A stretch of DNA of 46,504 nucleotides from assembly GCA_033855775.1 (NCBI GenBank), contig JAWVFT010000055.1, forward strand, positions 1-46,504, read 5' to 3'. The notes beneath the pieces are model-generated. The model made no database searches. It was given only the letters and a program-made list of their open reading frames with translations, and had not been told where the DNA came from. Both the position numbers and the translations under genes were made by a program. The DNA comes from DASVTR01 sp033855775. GTDB taxonomy: Bacteria; Acidobacteriota; Blastocatellia; Pyrinomonadales; Pyrinomonadaceae. Shown piece after piece: positions 1 to 9,100 of this stretch. The first letter of the stretch is position 1, and each line of letters starts with the position of its first letter.

Positions 1-265
1 CGGCATAGATTCCGGCGCGGCTCGTCAGATAGCCGTTTGCCAATCGCTCGTCAACCAGCTTCGAATAATTGATGTAGGAATTAACCAGCAGGACTGCGCC
101 CATCAAGACTAAACCGGCGAGAGCCGCCAACGCCGAGCGAAAGATAATCCTTCGCTTCCGCGCGGACTCAAGCGCCGCCACATGCTTGCGGCTCGCGCTA
201 TCGAGTCTTCTGAGTCTAGGGAGACGAGGCCGACGCTCGTGGACGGATGTGACTTCAATAGCCAT
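1..265 (-). CDS. Class A penicillin-binding protein, N-terminal fragment (tentative)
   Basis: The reading frame opens with ATG at 265 and runs off the left edge, giving 88 codons. The visible protein has a basic cytoplasmic tail of about 45 residues rich in Arg and Lys, one membrane segment (about residues 47-66, SALAALAGLVLMGAVLLVN), and then a short extracytoplasmic stretch containing YSKLVDERL and SRAGIYA. That layout and the SRxxIYA motif match the start of PBP1A/1B-type murein transglycosylase-transpeptidases, just before the UB2H/transglycosylase domain. No catalytic domain is inside the window, so the call rests on the N-terminus alone. It is the last visible gene of the minus-strand envelope run and follows the 56-residue membrane protein with a 140-base gap. 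It could be another single-pass envelope protein. Confidence 0.55.
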   Translation of the reverse strand, partial: MAIEVTSVHERRPRLPRLRRLDSASRKHVAALESARKRRIIFRSALAALAGLVLMGAVLLVNSYINYSKLVDERLANGYLTSRAGIYA

Positions 266-276
266 GTTTGGTCGAA

Positions 277-310
277 GGCAAAAGTGAAAAGGTAAAAGGC
301 AAAAGAAAGG
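277..310. repeat. A-rich word array before the PBP start
   Basis: The stretch is built from GGCAAAAG, TGAAAAGG, TAAAAGGC and AAAAGAAAGG words. On the minus strand it reads as CTTTTGCC/CTTTTACC units ending 11 bases before the PBP start codon. It resembles the other intergenic arrays of this window and leaves no clear Shine-Dalgarno sequence for the gene. Confidence 0.5.
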
Positions 311-405
311 CTCCAACCCTTCGGCTTCTGCCCGTCGGCTTCACGCGCTCAAACTTGTCGTGCAGCTTATAAACGGCGAATCGGCGGCTAATTCTTTTTC
401 CGCCT

Positions 406-576
406 TCACCTCACGTCCGAGGCGAGCAGCGGTTGCGTCTGCGCTTGCGCGTCCCGTTTCTCCGCGCTCGTGTCAGCCGTGGCCCACTGCGAGACGGCGG
501 CGGTCGAGACGGCCAGCGTAATTAAAATCATGATGATTGCCGCCAACTGCGCCAGGCTGTTACCAATCTCTTTCAT
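406..576 (-). CDS. 56-residue single-pass membrane protein
   Basis: ATG at 576 starts a 56-residue protein, with TGA at 408-406. A strong Shine-Dalgarno sequence (GGAGG, 9 bases upstream) supports translation. Residues about 9-28 form one hydrophobic helix (AQLAAIIMILITLAVSTAAV). A polar tail with AEKRDAQAQTQP follows. No family is recognised. It lies between the patatin gene and the PBP fragment on the same strand, so it may be a small envelope or cell-wall accessory protein; that is inference from position. A sigma-54-like promoter sits about 50 bases upstream. Alternatives are a membrane-anchored regulatory peptide or a toxin-like peptide, with no evidence for either. Confidence 0.6.
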   Translation of the reverse strand: MKEIGNSLAQLAAIIMILITLAVSTAAVSQWATADTSAEKRDAQAQTQPLLASDVR

Positions 577-911
577 CTCTCTTGTCCTCCACGGAATCCT
601 TTTTACGTCTGCCAGACTTCGGGTTGAGCAATGTTTATGCCAGCGCGCTTTTGTTGTCCCAGCAACCAGCGCGCAAGCGCGACAAGCTCAAGTCGGGAGA
701 GGAACTTAGCGTAGCAAACGAAGTGTTCAAAGAGCGTTTATGGATAGACACGAAGAACAATGATGTCCGCATTCGATGCGGGGCTTAGAATTTTGGCGAG
801 GCGAAATGTGTCCTAAAAAGCTACGAAACAGAGCTTTGATATTAAGGGAGGTTTTGTTCCGTTGAGATAGTCTGCGGGTTAAGTTTGGCTTGCCTGAATG
901 ACGGCGACGCC
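577..911. other. Non-coding gap between small membrane protein and patatin gene
   Basis: No convincing reading frame was found on either strand. The gap contains the sigma-54-like promoter at 627-643, the strong ribosome binding site of the small gene, and a small hairpin at 767-781 (CCGCAT-TCG-ATGCGG) that could end patatin transcription, although no T-run follows it. Confidence 0.5.
627..643 (-). promoter_or_regulatory. Sigma-54-like -24/-12 promoter
   Basis: The minus strand reads CTGGCATAAACATTGCT. It keeps the invariant GG and GC dinucleotides with exactly 10 bases between them and matches YTGGCACG-N4-TTGCW except at two positions. The predicted start near 615 would give the 56-residue gene a leader of about 40 bases that includes its ribosome binding site. 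No rpoN gene or enhancer-binding activator lies in the window. Confidence 0.4.
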
Positions 912-1805
912 TCAACGCAGCGGAGACATTTTTCGTTTGTCGGCGGTGGTCGGCGTGTTGCGGCGGCGCAGTTGATACCACTTGCGCTTTGCTTCCGGCG
1001 TTGGCTCAAGCAGGTGTTTGATTCTTTCGATGGTGACGCGCGCGGCCTCGTAACCGGCGGCGATGAACTCGTCTGCGCGCGCCATCTCATCCCAACGCAG
1101 ATGCCCGACTCTGGGCCGGATGACGACATCCGCGTCGTGCAGTTGATGTATGGCGGCGGTGCGTTGGATGACGAGCATCGCTTGCAGCATGACGCCGAAG
1201 ACGGACTGCGGCGGGCCCATGAACTTCGCGCCCTCGGAATTGACATCGACGGCGATAACGATGTCTGAGCCGAGCGCGCGGGCCGCTGCGGTCGGCACGT
1301 TGGCGACCAGCCCGCCGTCAACGAGTTGCCGCCCTTTGTCGTCCACCACGGGAACGTACCAGCCGGGCAGAGCGCAACTGGCGCGCACGGCAAAGGCGAC
1401 ATCACCCTCGCCGCTCATCACGACCGCCGAACCGCTGTTCAGGTCTGTGGCGACGATGGCGAGCGGGAGTTTCAAGTCCTCGAAGCGCGTGATGGGCAAA
1501 CGCGCGTGGACAAACTCTTCCATCCGCGCGTTCGACTGAACGCCGAGTCTGGAAATCGTCATGCGGCCCATGTCGCGCCAGCGCAGGCCGCGCGCGAGTG
1601 ATTCAATCTCCGCGAGCGGCATCCCGGCGGCCAGAGCAGCGGCCACAAGCGAACCGGCTGAAGCGCCAGCGACAGCATCAATCGGAATCTGATGTTCGAA
1701 GAGAGCGCGCAGGACGCCGACGTGCGCGATGCCGCGCGCCGCCCCGCCCGATAGAGCCAGCCCGACGCGCGGCCTTTTGTCTTCAACTGAATTCTGCTGC
1801 GGCAT
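912..1805 (-). CDS. Patatin-like phospholipase/esterase, RssA type
   Basis: This 297-residue protein is a bacterial patatin. The oxyanion-hole motif GGAARG is at residues 20-25, the nucleophile elbow GASAG has Ser49, and the second catalytic residue lies in DGG (Asp163). Both halves of the Ser-Asp dyad are therefore present and lipid acyl-ester hydrolysis is expected. No signal peptide is seen, so it is probably cytoplasmic or membrane-associated. The C-terminal 40 residues are basic and divergent. It follows the SurA-like gene by 91 bases on the same strand, inside the envelope run, which suggests phospholipid turnover linked to outer-membrane assembly; that link is inference. Confidence 0.9.
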   Translation of the reverse strand: MPQQNSVEDKRPRVGLALSGGAARGIAHVGVLRALFEHQIPIDAVAGASAGSLVAAALAAGMPLAEIESLARGLRWRDMGRMTISRLGVQSNARMEEFVHARLPITRFEDLKLPLAIVATDLNSGSAVVMSGEGDVAFAVRASCALPGWYVPVVDDKGRQLVDGGLVANVPTAAARALGSDIVIAVDVNSEGAKFMGPPQSVFGVMLQAMLVIQRTAAIHQLHDADVVIRPRVGHLRWDEMARADEFIAAGYEAARVTIERIKHLLEPTPEAKRKWYQLRRRNTPTTADKRKMSPLR

Positions 1806-1818
1806 AACTCAAGAAGTC

Positions 1819-1896
1819 AGATGACGGATGATGGATAACGGATGACAGAAGCCGGATACCTTTGCTTGCGGGCAGACGGCGGAGAGCAGACGGCGG
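1819..1896. repeat. Word array between SurA-like and patatin genes
   Basis: 1819-1857 is made of GATGACG, GATGATG, GATAACG and GATGACA words. 1872-1882 and 1886-1896 are identical copies of GCAGACGGCGG, the second ending exactly at the stop codon of the SurA-like gene. The array fills nearly the whole 91-base gap. Confidence 0.55.
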
Positions 1897-2622
1897 CTAC
1901 TTGAACCCCGGCGCGAGGTAGACGATTTCGGCGCGCTCTCTTGTCTCGTCAAGAAAGGCGTCGGTGTCGGATTCTATTTTGCTCTCGGTGAGGATGCTTT
2001 CGATTTGTTCGCGCACGGTGCGTGGCTTTCCGTTTTGGTCTGGCGGCGCCTGATCGTCGAGCGTCGGGATGATGACGCGCGGCGTCTGGCGGCGCAGGCG
2101 CGGAACGTAGATGTCCGTGTAGTAAGCCGTGACCTCCTTCGAGGTGATGACGGTGAAGGAACGAAAGCGAAAGTCGAGATACTTTTGAATCGCCACGCGC
2201 TGCCTGACGATTTCGCGCAGTTGCTCCGAACTCAAGCCGACGCGGGTCGCGCGCTGCTGCAAGTCGTTGGCCGAAGGAAACTGGTTGACCAATGCGGCGA
2301 GTTCTTTTTTGACTTCATCTTCGGTCGGCTGAATCGTCGGCAGCTTCTCCGCTTCCTGAAGAATCAAACGCTGGTTGACGATAAGCAGCAAGGCTCCGTT
2401 CAGTTGTTCCTGACTCGGATTGGAGAGCGGCGTGTCCGGTTGCAGAGCCAGTTGCCAGAGCAAGTCGGAGTAAGTGATTAAGCCGGACGAGACGCCGTTG
2501 ACCTCCGCCACCATTTGGTCTACGACATCCTGCGCGCGCGACGCAAGGCAGAAGCAAGAGCACAAACAGAGGAACAGGCCGAGCGCGAAAGCCCTCCGCA
2601 TAGAACCGGCTAACTTACTCAT
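1897..2622 (-). CDS. SurA-like periplasmic chaperone without PPIase domain
   Basis: The ATG at 2622 is chosen because AGGAGG lies just upstream (plus-strand CCTCCT at 2631-2636); an ATG 21 bases earlier is itself upstream of that site. The 241-residue product has a signal peptide (about residues 1-30, ending near SRAQ). A SurA N-terminal chaperone fold follows: VAEVNG, a helix with LLLIVNQRLILQEAEKL, then LREIVRQRVAIQKYLDFRF. The frame ends before any parvulin PPIase module, so it should bind clients without isomerase activity. It sits directly downstream of the BamA/TamA-like gene, which fits delivery of unfolded outer-membrane proteins. The DQNGKPRTVREQIESIL tail matches parts of acidobacterial SurA-N proteins only from memory. 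Confidence 0.75.
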   Translation of the reverse strand: MSKLAGSMRRAFALGLFLCLCSCFCLASRAQDVVDQMVAEVNGVSSGLITYSDLLWQLALQPDTPLSNPSQEQLNGALLLIVNQRLILQEAEKLPTIQPTEDEVKKELAALVNQFPSANDLQQRATRVGLSSEQLREIVRQRVAIQKYLDFRFRSFTVITSKEVTAYYTDIYVPRLRRQTPRVIIPTLDDQAPPDQNGKPRTVREQIESILTESKIESDTDAFLDETRERAEIVYLAPGFK

Positions 2623-2640
2623 CGCTCGTTCCTCCTCTTT

Positions 2641-2660
2641 CATCTTTCATCTTTCATCTT
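2641..2660. repeat. CATCTTT tandem array
   Basis: Three near-perfect 7-base CATCTTT units lie just upstream (in minus-strand sense) of the ribosome binding site of the SurA-like gene. They are purine-rich on the coding strand (AAAGATG). Confidence 0.6.
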
Positions 2661-2724
2661 CCGTTGTCTCCGGCCTTGACTCTCTTTTCAAACGTCAACT
2701 TTTCCCCCGCGCCGCTTGCCTTCT

Positions 2725-5700
2725 TCAAAACGTTTGCGTGAAGCGGAAGTGAAGCTGGCTGCGCTTTAAGCGAAAGATGCCGGGCGGAAAATCGTTGCCC
2801 ATGGCGTCCTGACCCTGCGGGATGATGAACTCCGGCGGGTTGAGCAGGAAGCCGTAGTCAACGGCGAGCGCGCCGCCAATCGGCGTCTTGATGCGCACGC
2901 CGAGGCCGACCGTGTGCGTCCACTTCGCCCGCAGGTTTTGGCTGAGCACGGGGTCGTCGCCGGGGCTGAGCGGCTCCTGGCGGCCAAAGATTTCGCCGAC
3001 GCGACGAAAGACATTTCCGCCGTCGTAGAAAGGAACAGCCTGAAAAATTTTGGTCAGCGGCACGCGCGCTTCGAGGTTGACGACGGCCAGAGCGTTGCCG
3101 CCGATGGGCACGGTGAAGGCATCGAGCGCGACGGGTTCGCCCTTGCTGTTACGAAAGAAGCCGCCGGGAATCACTTCGCGCGGCCCCGCTTCTTCAAAGC
3201 CGAAGCCGCGCAGCGTCGTCGAGCCGCCGGCAAAGAATCGCTCGCTGATGGGCAGCCGCAGGTCTTCTTCTTTAATCAACCCGTCGCCGTCGCGGTCGCG
3301 CGGATTGAAGAGATTGGCGAGGCCGAGCGTCAGGCTTCCGGCCAGGACGGTGCGACGAAAATTGTCGAGGCGATAGTAAGCGCGATAGTTCGTCTGAAAT
3401 TTGCTGAAGGAGATATTGCCGCCGAGTTGGCGCAGGGCCAGCACGTAGTCGAGCGTCAGGTATTGCCCGCGCGTCGAGTCAAACTGGCTGTCGCGCGTGT
3501 CGCGCACGAAGGCCGCGCCGAGTTGCGAGAGACGAACGTTGCTGTCTGGACGCAGCAGCGGGGCAATCAAAAGACTGTCGATGTTGAAGAGGCGCACGTC
3601 TTCATACATGTAGCGCAGGAACAAGGTGCTGCGCTTGAGTTGTTGCCCGCGCGGGCCAAGCTTAAGCTCAAAGTCGCGCTGCGTTTCGATGTTGAAGGTG
3701 AGGCGATTAATCGTCGGCTCGCCGGCTGGCATGCCGAACTCGTCAATGGGCTGCCCGTTTTCGTCGAGGCGTTGGACGATGCCGAAGTTGCCGCTGTCAA
3801 TGGTTGAGCGGAAGAAGCGCGTGATGGTGCTGTCGCGTTGATACTCCAGCGAGATGGCGAGCGGGGCGAAACGCTTCGTGCCGTACTGGCGAAAGCGCGG
3901 GTCGAAATACTCGAAGCGCAGAAGCTGCTGGCGACGGCTGGCGCGCAGGCGCACGGCTCCCTGTCGCAGGTCGCCGAAGAGATTTATGTTGCGCAGGTTG
4001 ATGAAGCCGAGCGGGCCGTTGTCGGTCGAATAGCCGCCGCCGTAGGTTAAATCGCGCGGGCGATATTCTTCGACATCAATGACGACATCGCGCTTCCTGT
4101 AGCCGGACGCGGTTGTCCCTGCGTTCTGTGTGCGAATCAAGACCTGGCGGAAGGCTTCGGTCGCATAGAGAATCCGCTCGCTCTCCGTCAGCTTGTCGGC
4201 GCGCAGGACTTCACCCGGACGGAGCGGAATCGCGCGGAGGATCGCGCTCTTTTTCGTCAGCACGTTGCCGTTGACGAGAATCTGGTTGATGAAAACTTTG
4301 TCGCCTTCGTTCCTGATGGTGTAGATGAGGCGAACGTGCTCTTCCCGCGCGCCGCCGGGCAAGGTTGTGGCGGGCAGTTCAACGGTGGAGAAATCGAGTT
4401 GCGCGTCAATGTAGCCGTTGCGCGCGTAGAGACCGAGAATCGCGTCGCCGTCGGAGCGCGCCTGCGAGCGAGAGTACGCCGCGCCGATGACGGTGCGAAA
4501 GCAGGCCGCAGGATTTTCTTCAATCGTCAACTCGGCGCAGCGACGACGGCTCGCGTCTTCAATCTCGTTGCGCAGTCGCGCGTCCGTGTAGATTTTGTTG
4601 CCGCGTATCTCGATGCCGTCAACGCGCGTCAGCGGCCCTTTGTTGACGACGAAAGTGATAATCAGATTCTCGCCGTTCAGGGAAACGCCCTGACGAATTT
4701 CAGGAACTTCGGCGCGGCGATAGCCGAGGTCGCGGATGCGCGCGCGGATGGTGCGCCGGTCTTGTTCGAGCAACTCGCGGCTCGTATAGCCGCGACCGTA
4801 GCCGAGCAGCGGAATGAAGCCGAGCGCGTTGGCCTTGCGCGTGCGCAGTTCATCCGTCACGTCCTCAATCGAAAGAACTCCCTCCGCGCCTTCGAGGCGA
4901 ATGTCCGTGAGCTTAAAGCGACGACCGCGGTCAATGTTGTAAGTGATGGTGACGGTGCGCCCGGTCAGGTCTGTCGGGTTCAAGCTGCGGCATGTTTCGG
5001 GCGCGTTGTTCGTCTCGATGGAGGCGAGGGGCGGCGCGACCGCGCAGGAGGCTTCGACCTCCGCGAAAAAGTAGCCTTCCTGCTGCTGCTTGTTGCGCAG
5101 GCGACGCTCGCCTTCGACGATGGCCGATTCGTCTATGTTGCCCTCGCGCTCGATCGGCAACAACGCGCGCGCCTCCTTCTGGCTCAGCTTGTCGCCCGCA
5201 ATCGAAACCTCTACGCGCGGGCCGACGCCGCCCGTCAGGTTAATCGCAATCATTGTCCCCGAAGGCTCAAGCTCGACCTTTTCATCGTCGAGTTGCGGCG
5301 CGAGGTAGCCCTGCTCGATGATAGCCTGGCGAATGCGCGCGAGGTCGTTGCCGAGAGCCTCGCGCGTGAACGCAGCGCCCGGACGCAGCTTCAAAGCGGG
5401 CAGCACGGGCGTGGCGTCAAAGCCCTGAATCTGAATATTGAAATTGGAAACGCGCGCCTGTTCGCCGAGCACGATGCGATAGGTGATGGTCTGGCGCGTG
5501 CCGCTCAGGTCGTTGGGCGCGGGTTGTTGGGAGAAGTCAACTTCGGCGCGGAAGAAGCCATGGTCGCGCAGGTAGGCTTGAATCAAGTCGGCATTATTTT
5601 TGAGGGCTTGTTCGGAGACGCGCGCTCCCGGCTCCAGCATGTTGAGGCGAGCGCGCAACTCGTCTTGCGAGAGCGGCGCGCCCGGCGGTATCACAAGGTC

Positions 5701-6102
5701 GAACTTCACTTCGCCGACGCGCACCTGCCGCCGCACGATGAAGCGCACGCGAACGGGAAGACTGGCGCGATTCGCGGACGACGACGCCGACGCGGCGGCT
5801 TCCCGCACTTCGACGCGCGCCGACGCGACGAGTCCCGAATCATAAAGAGCTTGCAAAGAATCGCGCACGCGCACCGCCGTGTATTCCGTGCCGGTGGCGA
5901 TGCGCAGCAGCGAGAGCAGTTCGGCTTCGGCGGTCGCGTCCGGCGGAGCGCCGTCCAACACTATCTCGACCGCGGCGATGGGGCGTCCTTCGTAGTCGCC
6001 GGTGTCCGGCCGCGCGGCGACGGCGCGCACGACAAAGCCCTGCGCGCAAACGAGAGCGACGACGATTAAAACAGCAATGTGAAAGAAGCGACGAAGACTC
6101 AA
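2725..6102 (-). CDS. BamA/TamA-superfamily outer-membrane assembly protein with about seven POTRA domains
   Basis: The frame begins with TTG at 6102; no ATG or GTG lies between the preceding in-frame stop and this codon. It encodes 1125 residues. A signal peptide covers about 1-30. Seven POTRA-like units can be traced, starting near residues 41, 126, 215, 296, 395, 491 and 602, several with the typical LxxxYxxxGY element (IQAYLRDHGFF, IIEQGYLAPQ, LGLYARNGYI). From about 685 the chain is an outer-membrane barrel, with FFAGGSTTLRGFGFEEAGP matching the D15 loop-6 motif GSxxxRGF, and the last residue is Phe. E. coli BamA has five POTRAs and TamA three, so this is a long version. It follows tamB by 92 bases and precedes the SurA-like gene. 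Whether it is the essential BamA or a TamA partner cannot be settled here. Confidence 0.9.
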   Translation of the reverse strand: MSLRRFFHIAVLIVVALVCAQGFVVRAVAARPDTGDYEGRPIAAVEIVLDGAPPDATAEAELLSLLRIATGTEYTAVRVRDSLQALYDSGLVASARVEVREAAASASSSANRASLPVRVRFIVRRQVRVGEVKFDLVIPPGAPLSQDELRARLNMLEPGARVSEQALKNNADLIQAYLRDHGFFRAEVDFSQQPAPNDLSGTRQTITYRIVLGEQARVSNFNIQIQGFDATPVLPALKLRPGAAFTREALGNDLARIRQAIIEQGYLAPQLDDEKVELEPSGTMIAINLTGGVGPRVEVSIAGDKLSQKEARALLPIEREGNIDESAIVEGERRLRNKQQQEGYFFAEVEASCAVAPPLASIETNNAPETCRSLNPTDLTGRTVTITYNIDRGRRFKLTDIRLEGAEGVLSIEDVTDELRTRKANALGFIPLLGYGRGYTSRELLEQDRRTIRARIRDLGYRRAEVPEIRQGVSLNGENLIITFVVNKGPLTRVDGIEIRGNKIYTDARLRNEIEDASRRRCAELTIEENPAACFRTVIGAAYSRSQARSDGDAILGLYARNGYIDAQLDFSTVELPATTLPGGAREEHVRLIYTIRNEGDKVFINQILVNGNVLTKKSAILRAIPLRPGEVLRADKLTESERILYATEAFRQVLIRTQNAGTTASGYRKRDVVIDVEEYRPRDLTYGGGYSTDNGPLGFINLRNINLFGDLRQGAVRLRASRRQQLLRFEYFDPRFRQYGTKRFAPLAISLEYQRDSTITRFFRSTIDSGNFGIVQRLDENGQPIDEFGMPAGEPTINRLTFNIETQRDFELKLGPRGQQLKRSTLFLRYMYEDVRLFNIDSLLIAPLLRPDSNVRLSQLGAAFVRDTRDSQFDSTRGQYLTLDYVLALRQLGGNISFSKFQTNYRAYYRLDNFRRTVLAGSLTLGLANLFNPRDRDGDGLIKEEDLRLPISERFFAGGSTTLRGFGFEEAGPREVIPGGFFRNSKGEPVALDAFTVPIGGNALAVVNLEARVPLTKIFQAVPFYDGGNVFRRVGEIFGRQEPLSPGDDPVLSQNLRAKWTHTVGLGVRIKTPIGGALAVDYGFLLNPPEFIIPQGQDAMGNDFPPGIFRLKRSQLHFRFTQTF

Positions 6103-6194
6103 CCTTGTCCAATCAACCTTGTTCGTTAGTCAGCCGGCAGCAGCCGTTGTTCAGTTATGAATTTCAAACGGCGACTTGATGGCTGATGCTTTTC

Positions 6195-9100
6195 TCAAAA
6201 TCTCTTCCGAAAGCGAATCTCGAAACTGAAGTTATCGTTGCGCGGGCTGAAGCCCGTGACGCTGCCCTGCTCATACTGAGCGATGAAGGAGAGGCGATTC
6301 GAGACGCGATATTCGACCGCGAGCACTTGGTTCTGGTCGGAGGTCACGTTGGTCGAATAAGTGATGGACAGATTCTTGTTAATCTGTCGCCCGACCGTCA
6401 GCCGCGCCGTCGGGCTCGCGCCGCCGCGCCCCGCAATCAGAGGGTTAATCTCAAAGCGGTTCAAGCCGAACAGCTTGTCCGTCGCGCGTCTGGCAGGCTC
6501 GTTAATCAAGGCGTCCGTGAGCAGGCTGGCAGCCGTGCCGACGCCCTGGCCCGCGAGCGGCGACGTGGTCGTCTCTCCGGTCGAAAGATTTCCGGTCAGC
6601 ACCAGCGCGACGACATCGGCCTGCGGCAAAGCGGGGTCTGAACGAACGAGGGCGTTGGGCTGCGAGAGCGGGCCGGTCAACGTGATGATGACATCGTAGC
6701 CCTTAATTTCGCCTTCGGCTTGAATGTTGAGAATCGGGTCAATCTCGCGGCTCGGCGGCAGGTCTATAAAGGCGCGCGTGATTTCGTAAGTCTCGTTGCG
6801 AAACTCGAAGGTGCCGCGCGTCGCCGTGATGCGTCCGGAGATGAGCGGCTCGTTGACCGGCCCGTTGACGCGCAGAGAGATTGAGCCAACCATGTCGGCC
6901 AGATTGTTGCGGACGACGAGCGCGTCGCGCCCCTCGACGCGCAGGTCGTTGAACTGCGCCGTCGCCGCCAGACTCAACTCGCCGCCCTGCTCAATCAAAG
7001 CGTTGGTGCGATTGTTGATTAAGTTGGCGAGGTCGATGTCCTTCGTGTATTCGGCGCGGCGAACGTTGACCGTGCCGGAAATAATCGAGAGCGTCTGCTC
7101 GCGCGTGACCGTGCCTTTGACCTCAAGGTCTGCGTCGGCGGTCGTGTGGAAATCCTCCGGGTAGGGAACGACCACATCGTCGCCGCGGATGTTGAACTGG
7201 AAACGCGAGGGCGAGAAACCGACGAGAATCGCGCCGCCCGTGATGCTCAAGGTTCCGCCGCCGAGATTGCCCGTCAGCGTTTCAATCTGCGCGCGGTTGG
7301 CGTCGAAACGAATCTGTCCCTTGACGTTCGAGACGGTCAAACGTTGGCTTGCCAGAAAGAGCGCGAAGGAAGCGTTCGCCACAGAAGCCATGCCGGTCAA
7401 TCGCGGCTGCTCGTAACTGCCGCCCAGGCGCACGGCCACCTCCGCCGTCCCCGAAGGGAAAAGGTCTGGCGAGATGCCGCTCAGGACGCTCAGGTTGAGG
7501 CTGCCGTCAATGGTCAGGTTCTGCCGCCCGCCGGGACCGATGGCCGCCGTGCCGCCGAAGGTGACGTTTGTGCCGGGGCCTGTAAACTGCGTCCGCTCGA
7601 AGAAGACTTCCCGTGTCGAAAACTGCACGAGCAAAGGCGAGTTGGCTTTCAACTCAACGTCCTCGACCTGCACGCGCAGCTCCGTGAAGTTGGCCGTGCC
7701 CTGCAAGCCCGCGAGCGAAGGGTATTCGTCTTCGTCCGTCAGATTGCCCGTCGCGCGCAGCGTCCCCGTCGCGCGCCCCGTCACCTTCACGGTTGTCTGC
7801 GGCATCAGCGTGGCGAAGAGCGGCGTCAGGTCAGTATTGGTCAGAGTCGTCTCGATGGTCGTCGGCAAGCGGTCGTTGCCGAGGTCAACCTGCGCTGTGA
7901 CGACTTGCGGTTGGCCGAGCAGCCCGGTCGTGAAGCTCACGTTGAGCTTCTTGTTTTCCGTGCGCCCGACGAGCGAGAGCGTTCCGGCGGGCCGACCGTT
8001 AATCGTCACGTCGCGTCCTTCGCCGTCGAAGTTAATCTGGTACGTGGACGAATCGCCGGCGATGCCGGAGGCTTGCGCGTTGAGGTCTGCCGTGCCGGTG
8101 ACGGGCGGCAGGCTGGCCGCGTTGCCCGCGAACGCGCCGAGGCGTTCAAGCTGAATGGCCGCGCCCTTCGCCTGCAAGTTGAAAGCCTTCGTTCCTGTGT
8201 CGTAGGTTCCGTTGGCGGTGACGCGACCGGCATCGAGGCGCGCGTCCAGGTTTTCCAGCGTCACGGTCGAGCCGTTGAAGGTGGCGCGAGCGACGATGCT
8301 CTCAAACGGCTCGGAGCTAATTCTTCCGGCCCCGAAGCGCAGGTCTGCGACGCCGTTCATCGCGCCGGGCAGACCCTTGATGTTGATTGTGCCGGAGACT
8401 TCGGATTGCACGTCTTCAGGATTGATGATGCGCTTGCCGTCCTTGCCGCTCGCGGGAATGATGACGGCCAGAGCGCTTGCGTTGGCGCGGTCGAGCGTGG
8501 CGTCAATCGAGATGTTGTCGTCGCCGACGCGCGGGGCGTTGAGCGCGAACTGCAAGCCGCCGCCGTCGCGCTCCGCCAAGCGTCCATCCTTCACGCTGAA
8601 CTCGGTCGGCGACAAGACGAGCGAGGCCGACAGCGAGCCGAGGTCTTGCCCGTTGACGACGAGCGAATCAATCGAAGCTCGCCCGTCAACGTTCGGGTCG
8701 TTGAGATTGCCGCGCACAGTTCCTTTGAAGCTCAGCTTTCCGGCGAGCGCGAGGTTAATCTTCTTCTTCGCTTCGTTCTGCTCAAACTCGCTCGCCCCGG
8801 CGGGGCCAAGCCGCACGCCGTAGTCATCGAGCTTCATCTCAAGGTCGCTCAACAAGCCGGTCGAAGCCAGCACGTTTTGAAGCTCCGCGGCGTCCGCCGA
8901 ATTGAGCGCGACTTCAAGGTTGGAATCGTTGCCGACGAAGGAGAACTGTCCCGTCGCGTTCAACTCGCTGGCGGCTGTGCGCAAGCTGGCGCGCTCGATT
9001 TGAAACAAGCCGTTGTCGGCGCGCAAGGCGACGTTGCCCGTCAAGGGCGTGCGCGCGCTGCCTTCGCTTCCGGCTTCGGCGTTGAAATCGGCGCGCACGT

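Noticed and set aside
537..788. Plus-strand frames at 470-709 and 537-788
   Set aside because: They overlap the small minus-strand gene or its promoter gap and have no ribosome binding site or family similarity.
4336..6069. Long plus-strand frame of 577 codons opposite the BamA-like gene
   Set aside because: It is antisense to a clear POTRA protein, has Arg/Ala-rich composition typical of antisense frames in GC-rich DNA, and shows no family motif.
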